NCBI RefSeq assembly: GCF_003533305.1
Contig: NZ_DOEH01000023.1
Location: forward strand, 288,310-352,309
Reading direction: 5' to 3'
Source: Providencia sp.
Lineage (GTDB): Bacteria; Pseudomonadota; Gammaproteobacteria; Enterobacterales; Enterobacteriaceae
DNA: 64,000 bases
The position numbers and the translations under genes are program-made. The notes beneath the pieces are model-generated. The model did not search any database. It was not told the DNA's origin and saw nothing but the letters and a program-made list of their open reading frames with translations. This document shows, in pieces, positions 31,574-41,293 of this stretch (its first letter is position 1; every line of letters starts with the position of its first letter).

Positions 31574-34114
31574 ATGAAAGAAAGTAAACATGTTTTTTTT
31601 AATAAAGAGGGTAAAAATTTAACTAAGCTAAAACCTATCGCACTTTCAATTTTTATGACGATAGGTATGGTATCTATTGTGAACGCTAATACGATTTCAA
31701 CAGAAGCGTTAACTGAAGCGGTTAAAAAAGAGAATGCTAAAGTTTTAAATATTGCCACGGTAAGTCATGGTAACTCATATAATACCTATGAAAATTTCGA
31801 TATTTCCGAAGCCGGTTTGGTTATCAATAATAGTTCTACAGATTCAGACACTCAACTGGCTGGTAAAGTACCTGGAAACAGTAACTTGGCGGATGGAGAA
31901 GCCGATATAGTACTTATAGATGTAAAATCAACTAAAGCAACGACACTAAATGGCATTATTGAAGTGACAGGAAAAAGTGCCAGAGTGATAGTTTCCAACC
32001 CATCAGGTATTAATTGCAGTAGTTGTACCTTTCTTAGTGCTAACCGCGCCGTTTTAACGACAGGCTCATTGGTACTTAAGGACAATGCATTAAGTTCATA
32101 TAAAGTAGTAAAAGGCACTATTTCTATTAGTGGAAATGTTGCATTTGATGATTCGCCTAGCAATATTGATTTAATTTCTCGCGATGTAGTCGTCACGGGT
32201 ATTGTACATGCAGAGGAAACTGATTTACGGGTAACGACTGGCGCAAATGAAGTTAATGCAGAAAATGACAAAGTTACTGAAATCAAAGGAACAGGAACAG
32301 CACCTAGAACAAGCCTGAAAGTTGAAAAAGATGCTGAGATAAAAGCAAAAAAAATCACATTGGTGAGTACGGATGCTAAAGCTGCTTTTTCTAATCAAGG
32401 ACAAGTAAGAGGTGGGGCTGATGGATTTATTATCGATAATAAAGGGGAGCTACTGAATAGTGCAGGTAAAATTGTTGCAAAAGGAACTGTAAATATCAAT
32501 GTTGCGAGTGATATTAAAAATACGACGGGTAAAATCCAAAGCTTAAGTGCAATTAATATTAATACCCAAGGCTCAAAATTAGTAAACTCTTCGAAAGGTA
32601 ATATTTCATCGAAAGGTTCGGTGTCGATCAATAGCGGTGAATTAAAGAATGATGCGTCCTACATTGCAAGTGAAAGTAATATAATTATCAATACTAATGG
32701 TAAAAGTATTATTAATGACACGACATTAGGAACTAAGGTTGGCTTTGCTGCAATAGGCAGTATTAAAATAGAGAGTGGTATATTCACGAATAATAATGGC
32801 CAAATTAAGGCGGAAGGTGATATAGATATAGATACAAATATTAAAACATTCAATAATAAAAATAGCACTATAGATACAGATGGCAATATTAATATTAAAA
32901 GCGGGAAGTTAGATAATAATACAGCACGTATCCGCTCAGCTAATAAACTCACTATTAATACTAATGGAAATAAATTATCGAATAATGGGCTGACAGCAGA
33001 TACAGCAAGTCATGATACACGAGGTATTTTAAGTGGTAAGGGTGGTATGTCTATTAATATTGCTGGTTTGAGCAATGATAAAGGTATTTTGGCCAGTGAA
33101 GGCGACTTCGAGTTTACAAATACAGGCACGATATCTAACCAATGGGGGCAAATAAAAACTGATGGGAAACTGCTATTTAAAAGTGATAATGTAGATAATA
33201 TGTATGGCGGTATTGCATCTAAAAATGGCGGCGATATCGTTATTACTAAAAAACTCGATAATCATTTTGGTGTTTTATTCTTCGAGGGTGAGGAAGCATT
33301 AATTAAGTCACCCACTATCGGGAACAGTAAAGGTATCATTAAAGGTGATAATATTAAGGTAGAAACAGATACTCTAGATAATGACTCTGGCTTTATTGTT
33401 TCTGAAGTGAGTCTTGATGTTGCGGCCAATAATTTAAAAAATAGTCGTAGTTCTGGCTACAAAACTGAAATGGGGTTCTATCTAGGCCAGCCGGATCAAG
33501 TTGGTGGTATTGTTAGTAAAAAATCAATGACATTGAAAGGTAAAAAACTATCCTCGAACTCAGGCCGAATTATTACTGAAAAAGGTAACATGGTTCTTGA
33601 TTTCAACCAATTGGAAAACGCTAGCAGTATGATTGCTTCTGAGCAGGAAATAATTATTAAGGCTGATTCCTTAAATAATACCCATGGTACCGTCTATGCA
33701 AAAGAGAAGTTAGAATTGAGTACTGCAGAACTGAAGAATGTAAGTTCGGGTTCATTGGAAGCCAACACACTAACGGGGGTTATTGCGTCTGAAGGTATTA
33801 CTGATATTTATATTACTAAAGATTTTAATAATTCCGGAGTTATTTCTGGCATTAAAGGTTTGAATATAAATGTTGGCGGTAAATTTGATAATAGTATTAA
33901 AAGTACACTATCAGGCAAAGAGTCATTTACGTTGACCGTAAAAAAAGACATTGTTAATAAAGGAACTTTAAATTCAGATCTAAACAGTACGATCTCGGGC
34001 GTGAATATCACAAATGAAAAATCAGGATCGTTAATTGGCAGGGAAGGCGTGAAAATTAATGCTTCTGGACAGTTTGTCAACAAAGGCCGCTTAGTTGGGC
34101 CAATTATTGAATAA
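31574..34114 (+). CDS. Orphan TpsA/haemagglutinin-like secreted protein
   Basis: Exported filamentous protein of 846 residues. A long-n-region signal peptide (about 1-39, ending SIVNA) precedes a TPS domain (about 40-265) with NPSGINCSSCTFLSANRAVL, the counterpart of [12 protein letters not shown] in cdiA. Degenerate FHA-like rungs (GxINIKSGKLDNN type) fill the rest. It stops at GRLVGPIIE without VENN, toxin tip or anchor. No tpsB lies nearby, so it would need the cdiB transporter at 3085 or one elsewhere. SD AAGGA precedes the start. A weak hairpin (AGAGGT/ACCTCT) lies in the 78-bp gap before acpS, so part of the message may continue into the synthase genes. Confidence 0.85.
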   Translation: MKESKHVFFNKEGKNLTKLKPIALSIFMTIGMVSIVNANTISTEALTEAVKKENAKVLNIATVSHGNSYNTYENFDISEAGLVINNSSTDSDTQLAGKVPGNSNLADGEADIVLIDVKSTKATTLNGIIEVTGKSARVIVSNPSGINCSSCTFLSANRAVLTTGSLVLKDNALSSYKVVKGTISISGNVAFDDSPSNIDLISRDVVVTGIVHAEETDLRVTTGANEVNAENDKVTEIKGTGTAPRTSLKVEKDAEIKAKKITLVSTDAKAAFSNQGQVRGGADGFIIDNKGELLNSAGKIVAKGTVNINVASDIKNTTGKIQSLSAININTQGSKLVNSSKGNISSKGSVSINSGELKNDASYIASESNIIINTNGKSIINDTTLGTKVGFAAIGSIKIESGIFTNNNGQIKAEGDIDIDTNIKTFNNKNSTIDTDGNINIKSGKLDNNTARIRSANKLTINTNGNKLSNNGLTADTASHDTRGILSGKGGMSINIAGLSNDKGILASEGDFEFTNTGTISNQWGQIKTDGKLLFKSDNVDNMYGGIASKNGGDIVITKKLDNHFGVLFFEGEEALIKSPTIGNSKGIIKGDNIKVETDTLDNDSGFIVSEVSLDVAANNLKNSRSSGYKTEMGFYLGQPDQVGGIVSKKSMTLKGKKLSSNSGRIITEKGNMVLDFNQLENASSMIASEQEIIIKADSLNNTHGTVYAKEKLELSTAELKNVSSGSLEANTLTGVIASEGITDIYITKDFNNSGVISGIKGLNINVGGKFDNSIKSTLSGKESFTLTVKKDIVNKGTLNSDLNSTISGVNITNEKSGSLIGREGVKINASGQFVNKGRLVGPIIE

Positions 34115-34192
34115 ATAAACTTGTTATAACAGAGGTGGCAAATAATTAGTTACCTCTATATTTTAACTATTATTTATTTTCGGAATAGTATT

Positions 34193-34579
34193 ATGATAAG
34201 TATAGGCACGGATATTATTGAAATTAATAGGGTTATTGTTGCGATAGAAAGGAGTAAGGATAGCTTAATTAAACGTTTATTCCGAGATTATGAAATTAGC
34301 TATATTGAAGATGTATATGAAAATCCTCAACGAGTCGCTGGTTTATGGGCTGCAAAAGAAGCCGCAGTGAAAGCAACCGGTATAGGGTTTAGGCTGGGGA
34401 TTACATTTCATGATATTGAAATACGCCATGATGAGTATGGTTGTCCTTACTATAAGTTTAATGGGGTGATGCTTGAGATAATGAATAAAAAAAATATTCA
34501 AACATCATCTCTAAGTATTTCACATTGCCGTTCTTATGCCGTGGCAACAGCACTATTAGATGGGGCATCATTATTATAG
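34193..34579 (+). CDS. AcpS-type phosphopantetheinyl transferase
   Basis: Attaches 4'-phosphopantetheine to an acyl carrier protein, presumably the one encoded at 35934. It has 128 residues, the standard AcpS length. Metal-binding D7 lies in GTDIIEI and E56 in WAAKEAAVKA; the late ISISH motif is present. A housekeeping acpS normally sits beside pdxJ, so this is a second, cluster-dedicated copy. Confidence 0.9.
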   Translation: MISIGTDIIEINRVIVAIERSKDSLIKRLFRDYEISYIEDVYENPQRVAGLWAAKEAAVKATGIGFRLGITFHDIEIRHDEYGCPYYKFNGVMLEIMNKKNIQTSSLSISHCRSYAVATALLDGASLL

Positions 34580-34589
34580 AGAGTATTAT

Positions 34590-35345
34590 ATGTTCATTTA
34601 TTCTGATCTAAATAAAAAAAATGTAGTGGTAACAGGGGCAAATGGCGATATGGGGCTGGCAATCTGTGCTAAATATTTAGAACAGGGATGCAATGTTTAT
34701 GCAATATATCATCGTTTTCGAGACTCTTTAGATGAATTACAATTAAAAAATAAAAATAGTCATTGTTTATATATAAAACAATGCAATATCAAAGATGACA
34801 ATTCAATAAATGAATTAATGAACTTTTTAACCAAGGAAGTCGGATATATTAATGTATTAGTGAATAATGCGGGTATTGTTAAAGATAATTTGTTTGCAAC
34901 AATGGATGCTAACGATTTTTCAGAGATTATTAGCACTAATTTAATTGGCATGTTTAACATTACTAATAAAATGTTAACTTTATTACGAAGTGCAGAGAAA
35001 TCAACAATTATTAATGTTTCATCGATTGCCGGTATTATACCAAGTGTAGGACAAATTAATTACAGTTCTTCTAAAGCGGGAATTATTGGGTTTACTCGTA
35101 CCTTGGCTGCTGAGTTGGCAAGTAAAGGAGTACGAGTAAACGCCGTAGCGCCCGGGATGATTGAATCAGCGATGGTGAAGAAAGTTTCCAGACAGGTTGT
35201 CCGTCAAGTTATCTCGACTATCCCATTGCAACGCTTAGGGTTAGCTAGCGAAGTCGCGGACGTAATCGTTTTTCTAAGTTCAGATGCATCCAGCTATATG
35301 GTTGGTCAAACTCTGGTCGTTGATGGTGGCATGGTAATGCGTTAA
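34590..35345 (+). CDS. 3-oxoacyl-ACP reductase (FabG-like SDR)
   Basis: NADPH-dependent ketoreductase of the short-chain dehydrogenase family, 251 residues. Cofactor loop TGANGDMG, NNAG motif, and catalytic S145, Y158 and K162 (YSSSK) are intact, so it should be active. ATG 34590 gives MFIYSDL; an upstream in-frame extension would overlap acpS. It performs the first reduction after condensation by the ketosynthase downstream. Confidence 0.9.
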   Translation: MFIYSDLNKKNVVVTGANGDMGLAICAKYLEQGCNVYAIYHRFRDSLDELQLKNKNSHCLYIKQCNIKDDNSINELMNFLTKEVGYINVLVNNAGIVKDNLFATMDANDFSEIISTNLIGMFNITNKMLTLLRSAEKSTIINVSSIAGIIPSVGQINYSSSKAGIIGFTRTLAAELASKGVRVNAVAPGMIESAMVKKVSRQVVRQVISTIPLQRLGLASEVADVIVFLSSDASSYMVGQTLVVDGGMVMR

Positions 35346-35356
35346 GAGATCAGCAC

Positions 35357-35914
35357 ATGGTTAATTATAATAATTCACTTGTTTCACCTGAGCTTTTTTT
35401 GAAACTAGGTGGTTGGAGGCAACCAATCATAATGGTAGATAGGATCGTAGATTTTATACCAGGAAATAAAGCCTCAATAACGGTTATAAAACATATTACT
35501 TTTAATGATAATTATATTATAGGACATTACCCAGGTTCCCCAGTTATGCCTGGTGTAATGATTGCAGAGATATTTGGTCAGGCCAGTGAATATTTATCAT
35601 TTATTAATGATTTTTGTAACAAACATAAAGATAGAACCGGTATTGAATTACATGGGTTCAACGAAATATCACGCGAAATAAATAGGCCAGAATCAGAAAT
35701 AATGTTAATAGAGCATAGGAAAAAAGTTAATGGTGTACTAGCCTCTCAAAATTTAAAATTCACAAATGCAGTATACCCGGGGGATACAATCGAAGTGAAG
35801 AGTTCAGTCTCTTTTTCTGACGCTAATAAATTTAAACATTATGCCGTTGAGGCAAGGGTTGGGAGGCATATAGTTTGTCAAGGAACTATTGTCAATTATA
35901 GAGAGAGTTATTAG
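35357..35914 (+). CDS. FabZ-like 3-hydroxyacyl-ACP dehydratase
   Basis: Hot-dog-fold dehydratase of 185 residues, a little longer than housekeeping FabZ (about 150). Catalytic H57 (GHYPGSPVMPG) and E71 (IAEIFGQA) have the 14-residue spacing of FabZ. It converts 3-hydroxyacyl-ACP to the enoyl form. No enoyl reductase is encoded in the cluster, so double bonds could remain in the product. Confidence 0.88.
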   Translation: MVNYNNSLVSPELFLKLGGWRQPIIMVDRIVDFIPGNKASITVIKHITFNDNYIIGHYPGSPVMPGVMIAEIFGQASEYLSFINDFCNKHKDRTGIELHGFNEISREINRPESEIMLIEHRKKVNGVLASQNLKFTNAVYPGDTIEVKSSVSFSDANKFKHYAVEARVGRHIVCQGTIVNYRESY

Positions 35915-35933
35915 CAAAGGTTTATATATTACT

Positions 35934-36224
35934 ATGAATGAAAATTCAGTATTAGAAAAAATAGAACAACGAAAATTAATTTTGAATAAAGTAAAGTGTG
36001 GTTTAATTGAACGTTTAAATTTAAATAGGAAGCCTAACCAGATAGATGATGATACTCCATTATTTAGCACTGGCCTAAGACTAGACTCAGTAGACGCAAC
36101 GGAAATTCTAGTTTTCATCAATGATGTGTTTGATATACAAGTTAGTGAAGGTGATGATCCTAGTTATATGCGTAATATAAATAATATGGTTTCTTTTATT
36201 CTAATGAAGAAGAGTTTTAAATAA
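35934..36224 (+). CDS. Acyl carrier protein
   Basis: Carries the growing chain on phosphopantetheine at S52 (GLRLDSVDATEIL; canonical ACPs have DSL). It has 96 residues and is acidic around the attachment site. ATG 35934 is preferred to an in-frame TTG at 35889 that would overlap the dehydratase gene. It lies 19 bp after the dehydratase and 30 bp before the GcvT-like gene. Confidence 0.88.
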   Translation: MNENSVLEKIEQRKLILNKVKCGLIERLNLNRKPNQIDDDTPLFSTGLRLDSVDATEILVFINDVFDIQVSEGDDPSYMRNINNMVSFILMKKSFK

Positions 36225-36254
36225 ATTTAAAAATTCTAAAATATAGGAATAAAT

Positions 36255-37421
36255 ATGGGGTCTATAGTTTCTGGAACAGAAATAAATGGTTCACTTTTGG
36301 ATGGAAATAATCAGATGAATTTGATGGCTAATCAGTCTTGTATTAAAGATGAATACTATGCTGTGCGTAATAATGTATTATTGGTTGATTATTCTCATTA
36401 TGGTATTGCAAGAGTGATTGGTGAGGATGCATGGTTATTATTGAATTATATGATTTCAGCTGATCTTTCTTCTATTCGTGATGAACAACTATTATATGGA
36501 TTATTTCTGGATGATTTAGGTGAGATCATTAGTGACCTTTATGTCGCTTGTGATGATGAAAGCTATTTATTGGTTTCTGAATGGTTAACAGGTGATGCGT
36601 TATCTAAAATGGTGAATGATGTTATAGAAAAAAAAAGGCACGAAGGTGAACATTATAAAATTGAAACTGTAAAATCACTTAATTCTGAATGGGGCATGCT
36701 TTGTGTTGAAGGGCCATATTCATGGGAATTGTTATCAGAAATATTCGGCTTGGATATTATAGGATTACCGTTTCATGAACATATGCATATTAATACAGAG
36801 CTTATTCTGATGCGTGCTGGCAAGCATGGTGAATTTTGTTATCACTTACTGGGTGAAAAAGCTGAGTTAGATGATGCATGGGGCAAAATACTCAAATTAA
36901 CGGATAAATATGATTTAAAAACTAGCAGTTTTAGTTATTTACAGGATGTGAGATTAGAGAATCCATGTTGGGATCCTGATATTTTTAACGTGCACACACG
37001 ATGCCCTATTGAATTACAAATGCAATGGGTGGTTAGCTATGATAAAGAAGAATTTATTGGACTAGAAGCAATTAAAGAAAGATTAAAATCTGGGGTAACA
37101 AAGCGAGTAATCGGCGCGAAGATTATTAGTGATAATGGTGAAAAAATATGTACTGGAAATAAAGTTTTATTCCGTGAAAAAGAAATCGGTATCGTTATTA
37201 ATATTGGTTTCTCGAGGGCATTAGGCCAGTATATTGCACGATTATTAATAGAAGATAAATATGCTTATGTCGATATAGATAGTTATATTATTAAATCAGA
37301 TGACGTTACCATTAAAATTGTCACTTCAAGTATTCCATTTATTTATAATTTAAGCCTGATGATTAGCCCTATTGAGCATAGTTATGTAGATAGAACGCGA
37401 GCGTTGAGTTTTATCGAATAA
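36255..37421 (+). CDS. GcvT-like (aminomethyltransferase-fold) protein
   Basis: Folate-binding-fold protein of 388 residues related to glycine-cleavage T protein, YgfZ and dimethylglycine-type enzymes. The pattern LLVDYSHYGIARVIGEDAW, then LFLDDLGEIISDLYV, is the GcvT N-terminal module. WGMLCVEGPYSWELLSEIFG and AGKHGEFCYHLLG follow, with a C-terminal beta-barrel region. No other glycine-cleavage gene is near. Within a synthase cluster it might transfer a one-carbon unit or act on an amino group, but no activity can be assigned. SD AGGAA. Confidence 0.8.
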   Translation: MGSIVSGTEINGSLLDGNNQMNLMANQSCIKDEYYAVRNNVLLVDYSHYGIARVIGEDAWLLLNYMISADLSSIRDEQLLYGLFLDDLGEIISDLYVACDDESYLLVSEWLTGDALSKMVNDVIEKKRHEGEHYKIETVKSLNSEWGMLCVEGPYSWELLSEIFGLDIIGLPFHEHMHINTELILMRAGKHGEFCYHLLGEKAELDDAWGKILKLTDKYDLKTSSFSYLQDVRLENPCWDPDIFNVHTRCPIELQMQWVVSYDKEEFIGLEAIKERLKSGVTKRVIGAKIISDNGEKICTGNKVLFREKEIGIVINIGFSRALGQYIARLLIEDKYAYVDIDSYIIKSDDVTIKIVTSSIPFIYNLSLMISPIEHSYVDRTRALSFIE

Positions 37422-37494
37422 GAATAATTTTAAATTATAAGAGCTCTACATATTAGTGTGAGCACCAGAAGATAGAATTTGGAAGGGATCTTGC

Positions 37495-40080
37495 ATGAAA
37501 ATAAAACGTCGTCGTGTCGTCATAACGGGTATGGGCATTCTTTCCGCACATGCAGAAAATATACCTGAATTTAAAAATGTATTACTGTCAATGGATTGTA
37601 GTATTAAGGCAAGTAAACGATATTCAAAATGGTTCGTCAATGCGAATGCCTCAGAGATAGAACAATATATTGATTATTCGGATATTCGAAAAGATATAGT
37701 TGGATTTTTGGATAACGCAGCTTTGTGGGCATACAAAGTTACCAAAGAGGCATTGCAACAAGCTAATTTAAAAGATAATAAAGCAATATTAGATAATACA
37801 GCAATGATTGTTGGGGTATCCTCTGCGGGTACAGAAGCTTTTTTACCTCTATTTGAACAGCATGTAGAGGATTTTTCTATTAAGAAAGCGATTCTTTCCG
37901 GCGGCTTTTCATCTTGCAGCTCAAGTGTATCCAATTTGCTTGGATTACGTGGTGGAGTTGAGTTAGTTGCTACAGCTTGTACAGCGAGCACTAATGCAAT
38001 AGGTATCGGATATGATTATATTCAAAATGGTAAACATCCTGTTGTATTAGCGGTAGGGACTGAGCCAATTTATTTACCCACTTTTGCTGGTTTTTATGCT
38101 CTTAACGTCATGAAGAACACACCGACTTCACCTTTTTCAGGCGAGCCGGGTATGTCTATTGGGGAAGGTGCTGGGGCGTTAGTATTGGAGGACTACGAAC
38201 ATGCGCAGGCTCGTGGGGCAACGATTTATGGTGAAATAGCTTCATATGCGACTTCATGCGACGCTTATCATGAAACTGGACCTGATCCCCGTGGAAGTGG
38301 AGCAGTTCAGGTGATGTTAAAGGCGATGCAAAACGCCGATATTACTGCTGATGACATTGATTATATTAATGCTCATGGAACGGGAACGGAGGCTAATGAT
38401 CGCATTGAAACCATGTCAATGAAAAAAGTTTTTCCTAATATAGACAATATACCGCTTAGCTCTACTAAATCTTATGTTGGTCATAATATTGGTGCTGCGG
38501 GTATAGTTGAAATAATTGCTTGTTTAATTACTACAGTTGATAACAAAGTTTTGCCAACATTGAATTTTACAAAGCCAAGACTAAATTGTGATCTCAACTA
38601 TGTTCCAAACCAATTCCAAGATAAAAAAATTGGTTTATTTATGAGTAATAATTACGCCTTCGGTGGGAATAATTGCTCAATTGTCGCTAGCCCACATTTA
38701 TTAACAGGTGAAATATCAGAATATACTCCTAGGCGAGTTGTTATTACGGGGATGGGAGCGGTGACATCAGCTGGGAATAATATTAAAGAATTAATGCTTG
38801 CTGTACAAAATATGGCGGGGCCAAGTGAATTAGAGCAAATCGTATTTGGTCATGATGTTCGTAGTGATATAAATAAATTAATGACAGCGATTAAACATGA
38901 TCATGAATTCGAAAAAACATTAGGACATCCATTTTATAATCAAGAAATTGAAGAAAAAATAAATCACAAATCAGGTCAGCACAGGGTTAAAAATATTAAT
39001 CCTAAAAAATTACTACGCTGTTACGATCCGCGCAAAGCGATTCCTAGCGGAACATATGCTTTGATTGCGTTAACGGAGGCATTAGAGAATGCAGGCCGAA
39101 AAATAAAACGGGATGGTGAGAATATTGGTTTAATTATGGGAATGTCAAAGGGGCCTCAGAGCACAGTGAATCGCTATTTACAAAGTCTGATCCCGGATCC
39201 CAACAAAGTAAGGACATCCGAGTTTGCTGGAACTTTGATGAATGCAGTACCGACATTTTGCTCAATTTCTGCGGGTATAAAGGGTTATACAACCACATTA
39301 GCAACGGGAGTTAATGCGGGTTTAGGTGCTTTAACTTATGGTTATGAAATTATTCGGCAAGATTTACAGCCTCAAGTTATTGTAGGTGGAGCAGATGAAA
39401 ACTTTGGTTCAATTTCTATCTACATGCAATCGATGAATAAAAAGGTGAATTTAACTTTAAACGCAGAAGATTTTCAGATTTATAGCAAAGACGCCAAAGG
39501 GTATATTCCAGGAGAAGGCGCGAGTATGCTGCTGTTAGAAGACATGCAACATGCGAAAGGAAGAAATGCAAAGATATATGCTGAAATAGTCGGTTACGGA
39601 AAAGCAAATGACAATTCATTTTTTAATGAAGAGTATACTAAAGTTAGTGAAAGTATCGATATTAGTGATCGTTCCAATGCCTTGGTTAGTGCAATTGAGC
39701 GGGCATTAAAAGAAGCAAAAATAGGGTCAAAAGATATTGACCTGGTTTGTGGTTCCAGTGATGGAAATAAATGGAACGATGCAACAGAAATTACAGCCAT
39801 CCGTAATGTTTTTCAAGCATCTTTAGCGGAGACTCCAGTCGTTAATTACAATGCAATACATGGTTTCGTCGAATCATCAGCCGGTTTGCTAAATATATCT
39901 ATTATTGTGAATATCATGTGCACTGGTGTAATACCACCAATTCCATATACCAGTGATTTTATTGCAGATGATGTTAATTTTATTACCATCCCTACGAAGA
40001 AAAATATTAATTATGCACTGATAACAGGATCATCGGAAGGGGGAAACCACTATGCAATAATTGTCAGGAGGATACCTTGA
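37495..40080 (+). CDS. Fused ketosynthase and chain-length-factor-like protein
   Basis: 861 residues holding two FabF-type condensing domains. The first (1-395) has the complete Cys-His-His set: C162 in VATACTAST, H294 in NAHGTGTEANDR and H330 in KSYVGHNIGAAG, with K325. The second (about 410-861) opens with another RRVVITGMGAV. It has V606 where the Cys should be (LATGVNAGLGAL) and VCGSSDGNKWND where HGTGT should be, so it cannot condense. An active KS paired with an inactive partner is the KS-alpha/KS-beta arrangement of type II polyketide synthases, where the partner sets chain length. Having both on one chain is unusual. GGAAGGGA precedes the start. Confidence 0.9.
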   Translation: MKIKRRRVVITGMGILSAHAENIPEFKNVLLSMDCSIKASKRYSKWFVNANASEIEQYIDYSDIRKDIVGFLDNAALWAYKVTKEALQQANLKDNKAILDNTAMIVGVSSAGTEAFLPLFEQHVEDFSIKKAILSGGFSSCSSSVSNLLGLRGGVELVATACTASTNAIGIGYDYIQNGKHPVVLAVGTEPIYLPTFAGFYALNVMKNTPTSPFSGEPGMSIGEGAGALVLEDYEHAQARGATIYGEIASYATSCDAYHETGPDPRGSGAVQVMLKAMQNADITADDIDYINAHGTGTEANDRIETMSMKKVFPNIDNIPLSSTKSYVGHNIGAAGIVEIIACLITTVDNKVLPTLNFTKPRLNCDLNYVPNQFQDKKIGLFMSNNYAFGGNNCSIVASPHLLTGEISEYTPRRVVITGMGAVTSAGNNIKELMLAVQNMAGPSELEQIVFGHDVRSDINKLMTAIKHDHEFEKTLGHPFYNQEIEEKINHKSGQHRVKNINPKKLLRCYDPRKAIPSGTYALIALTEALENAGRKIKRDGENIGLIMGMSKGPQSTVNRYLQSLIPDPNKVRTSEFAGTLMNAVPTFCSISAGIKGYTTTLATGVNAGLGALTYGYEIIRQDLQPQVIVGGADENFGSISIYMQSMNKKVNLTLNAEDFQIYSKDAKGYIPGEGASMLLLEDMQHAKGRNAKIYAEIVGYGKANDNSFFNEEYTKVSESIDISDRSNALVSAIERALKEAKIGSKDIDLVCGSSDGNKWNDATEITAIRNVFQASLAETPVVNYNAIHGFVESSAGLLNISIIVNIMCTGVIPPIPYTSDFIADDVNFITIPTKKNINYALITGSSEGGNHYAIIVRRIP

Positions 40081-41293
40081 CTGATAAAACCATATTAAGT
40101 GGATGGGAAATAAATTTACCAACAATAAATGACTTTAATGAACTAATAAATAAATTGACAGCAAATGAATGTGTACAGGAAAATAAATGGTTTAATGACG
40201 AAGACTTAGTGACTGAGCTCGAATTATATGGAAATCCATCCGTGGTGACTTATCATAATAAACCGCACGCGTTAGATTTTTTTTTAAAGGAACTAATCGA
40301 TAAATCATTAAAAAAGGCAAAGCTAGATAAAACGAAGTTACAAGGAAGAAGAGTCAGGTTTTATCTCGCTGGACACGGAATGAGAACTGATTTAAATAAT
40401 TATCAGGGGTTTTATAATAAAAATGATGTTGAAGATATCAACTATTCTCCTAGTATAAAAAAATTACATGCTAAGTATTATGCACAAGATCATCTCGCTA
40501 ATGAATTATTACGATACTATGGGTTAACATGGCCTCCGATAAGTATATATGGCACCAGTAATTCGGCATTAATGGCCACGCATATAGGGAATAAAGCAAT
40601 TAATAATGGGGAGCTTGATGTTGTTGTTGTAATTTCCTGGCTAGATATTTATTTACAAGATATTTTATTTATAGATGGCCAAGATATGTTGGTACAAGAG
40701 TATGCACAACCTTTTAGTTTGGCTAGTGATGGCGCTATACTTTCGGAAGGTTATGCAGTATTAATTTTAGAAAGTGAATCTCATCTTAATAAGAGAGAAT
40801 TTCATCCTAGAGTCTATCTCAATTATTCTGGCTGCATGCAAAGCCATGGCGAGCGTAATAGTAATGTTTCCTTTTATACAATATCTAAAGTCATTGAAAA
40901 TACGATGGAAACGCTAAATTTGAATGAATCAGAGCTTGGTGCAGTATTTGCTCATGGCAATGGGTCCATAATCAGCGATAAAGCAGAAGCTATGGCAATT
41001 GAAAATTTATTAAAAAATAATTTAGATATTCCAGTTTTGAGCTATAAAGGGCAAATTGGTTATATTTCAAATTGTTCAGGCATTATTGATTTAATGATTA
41101 TGACTGAAGCAATTATAAATAAGAGAATACTCCCATCGGTTAGTCATTATCCAATAATAAGTAATTTGAAATTTAATTTTTTTCGGATACTGAACCATTG
41201 CCATATCTTAAAAAATGTATGCTGAAGTTAGGGCTAGGAATGGATGGTTCAATTATTACTATGGTGCTTTCATCATATCAGGAATTAAATTAA
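40077..41293 (+). CDS. Degenerate ketosynthase-like protein, split by a -1 frameshift
   Basis: A TTG start is fixed by AGGAGG at 40066-40071 and overlaps the KS-CLF stop. The protein is KS-like, with HGNGS and IGYISNCSG as relics, but GTSNSALMA replaces the active-site Cys block, so it is probably non-condensing. The annotated frame ends at 41225 with an un-KS-like tail (RILNHCHILKNVC). Shifting -1 at the T7 run 41177-41183 continues instead into LPYLKKCMLKLGLGMDGSII, then TMVLSS, a normal KS C-terminus. It ends with TAA at 41291-41293, overlapping the next ATG (TAATG). The whole frame would be 405 residues. T TTT TTT in phase is also a classic slippery heptamer, so mutation, sequencing error and programmed slippage are all possible. 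Confidence 0.82.
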
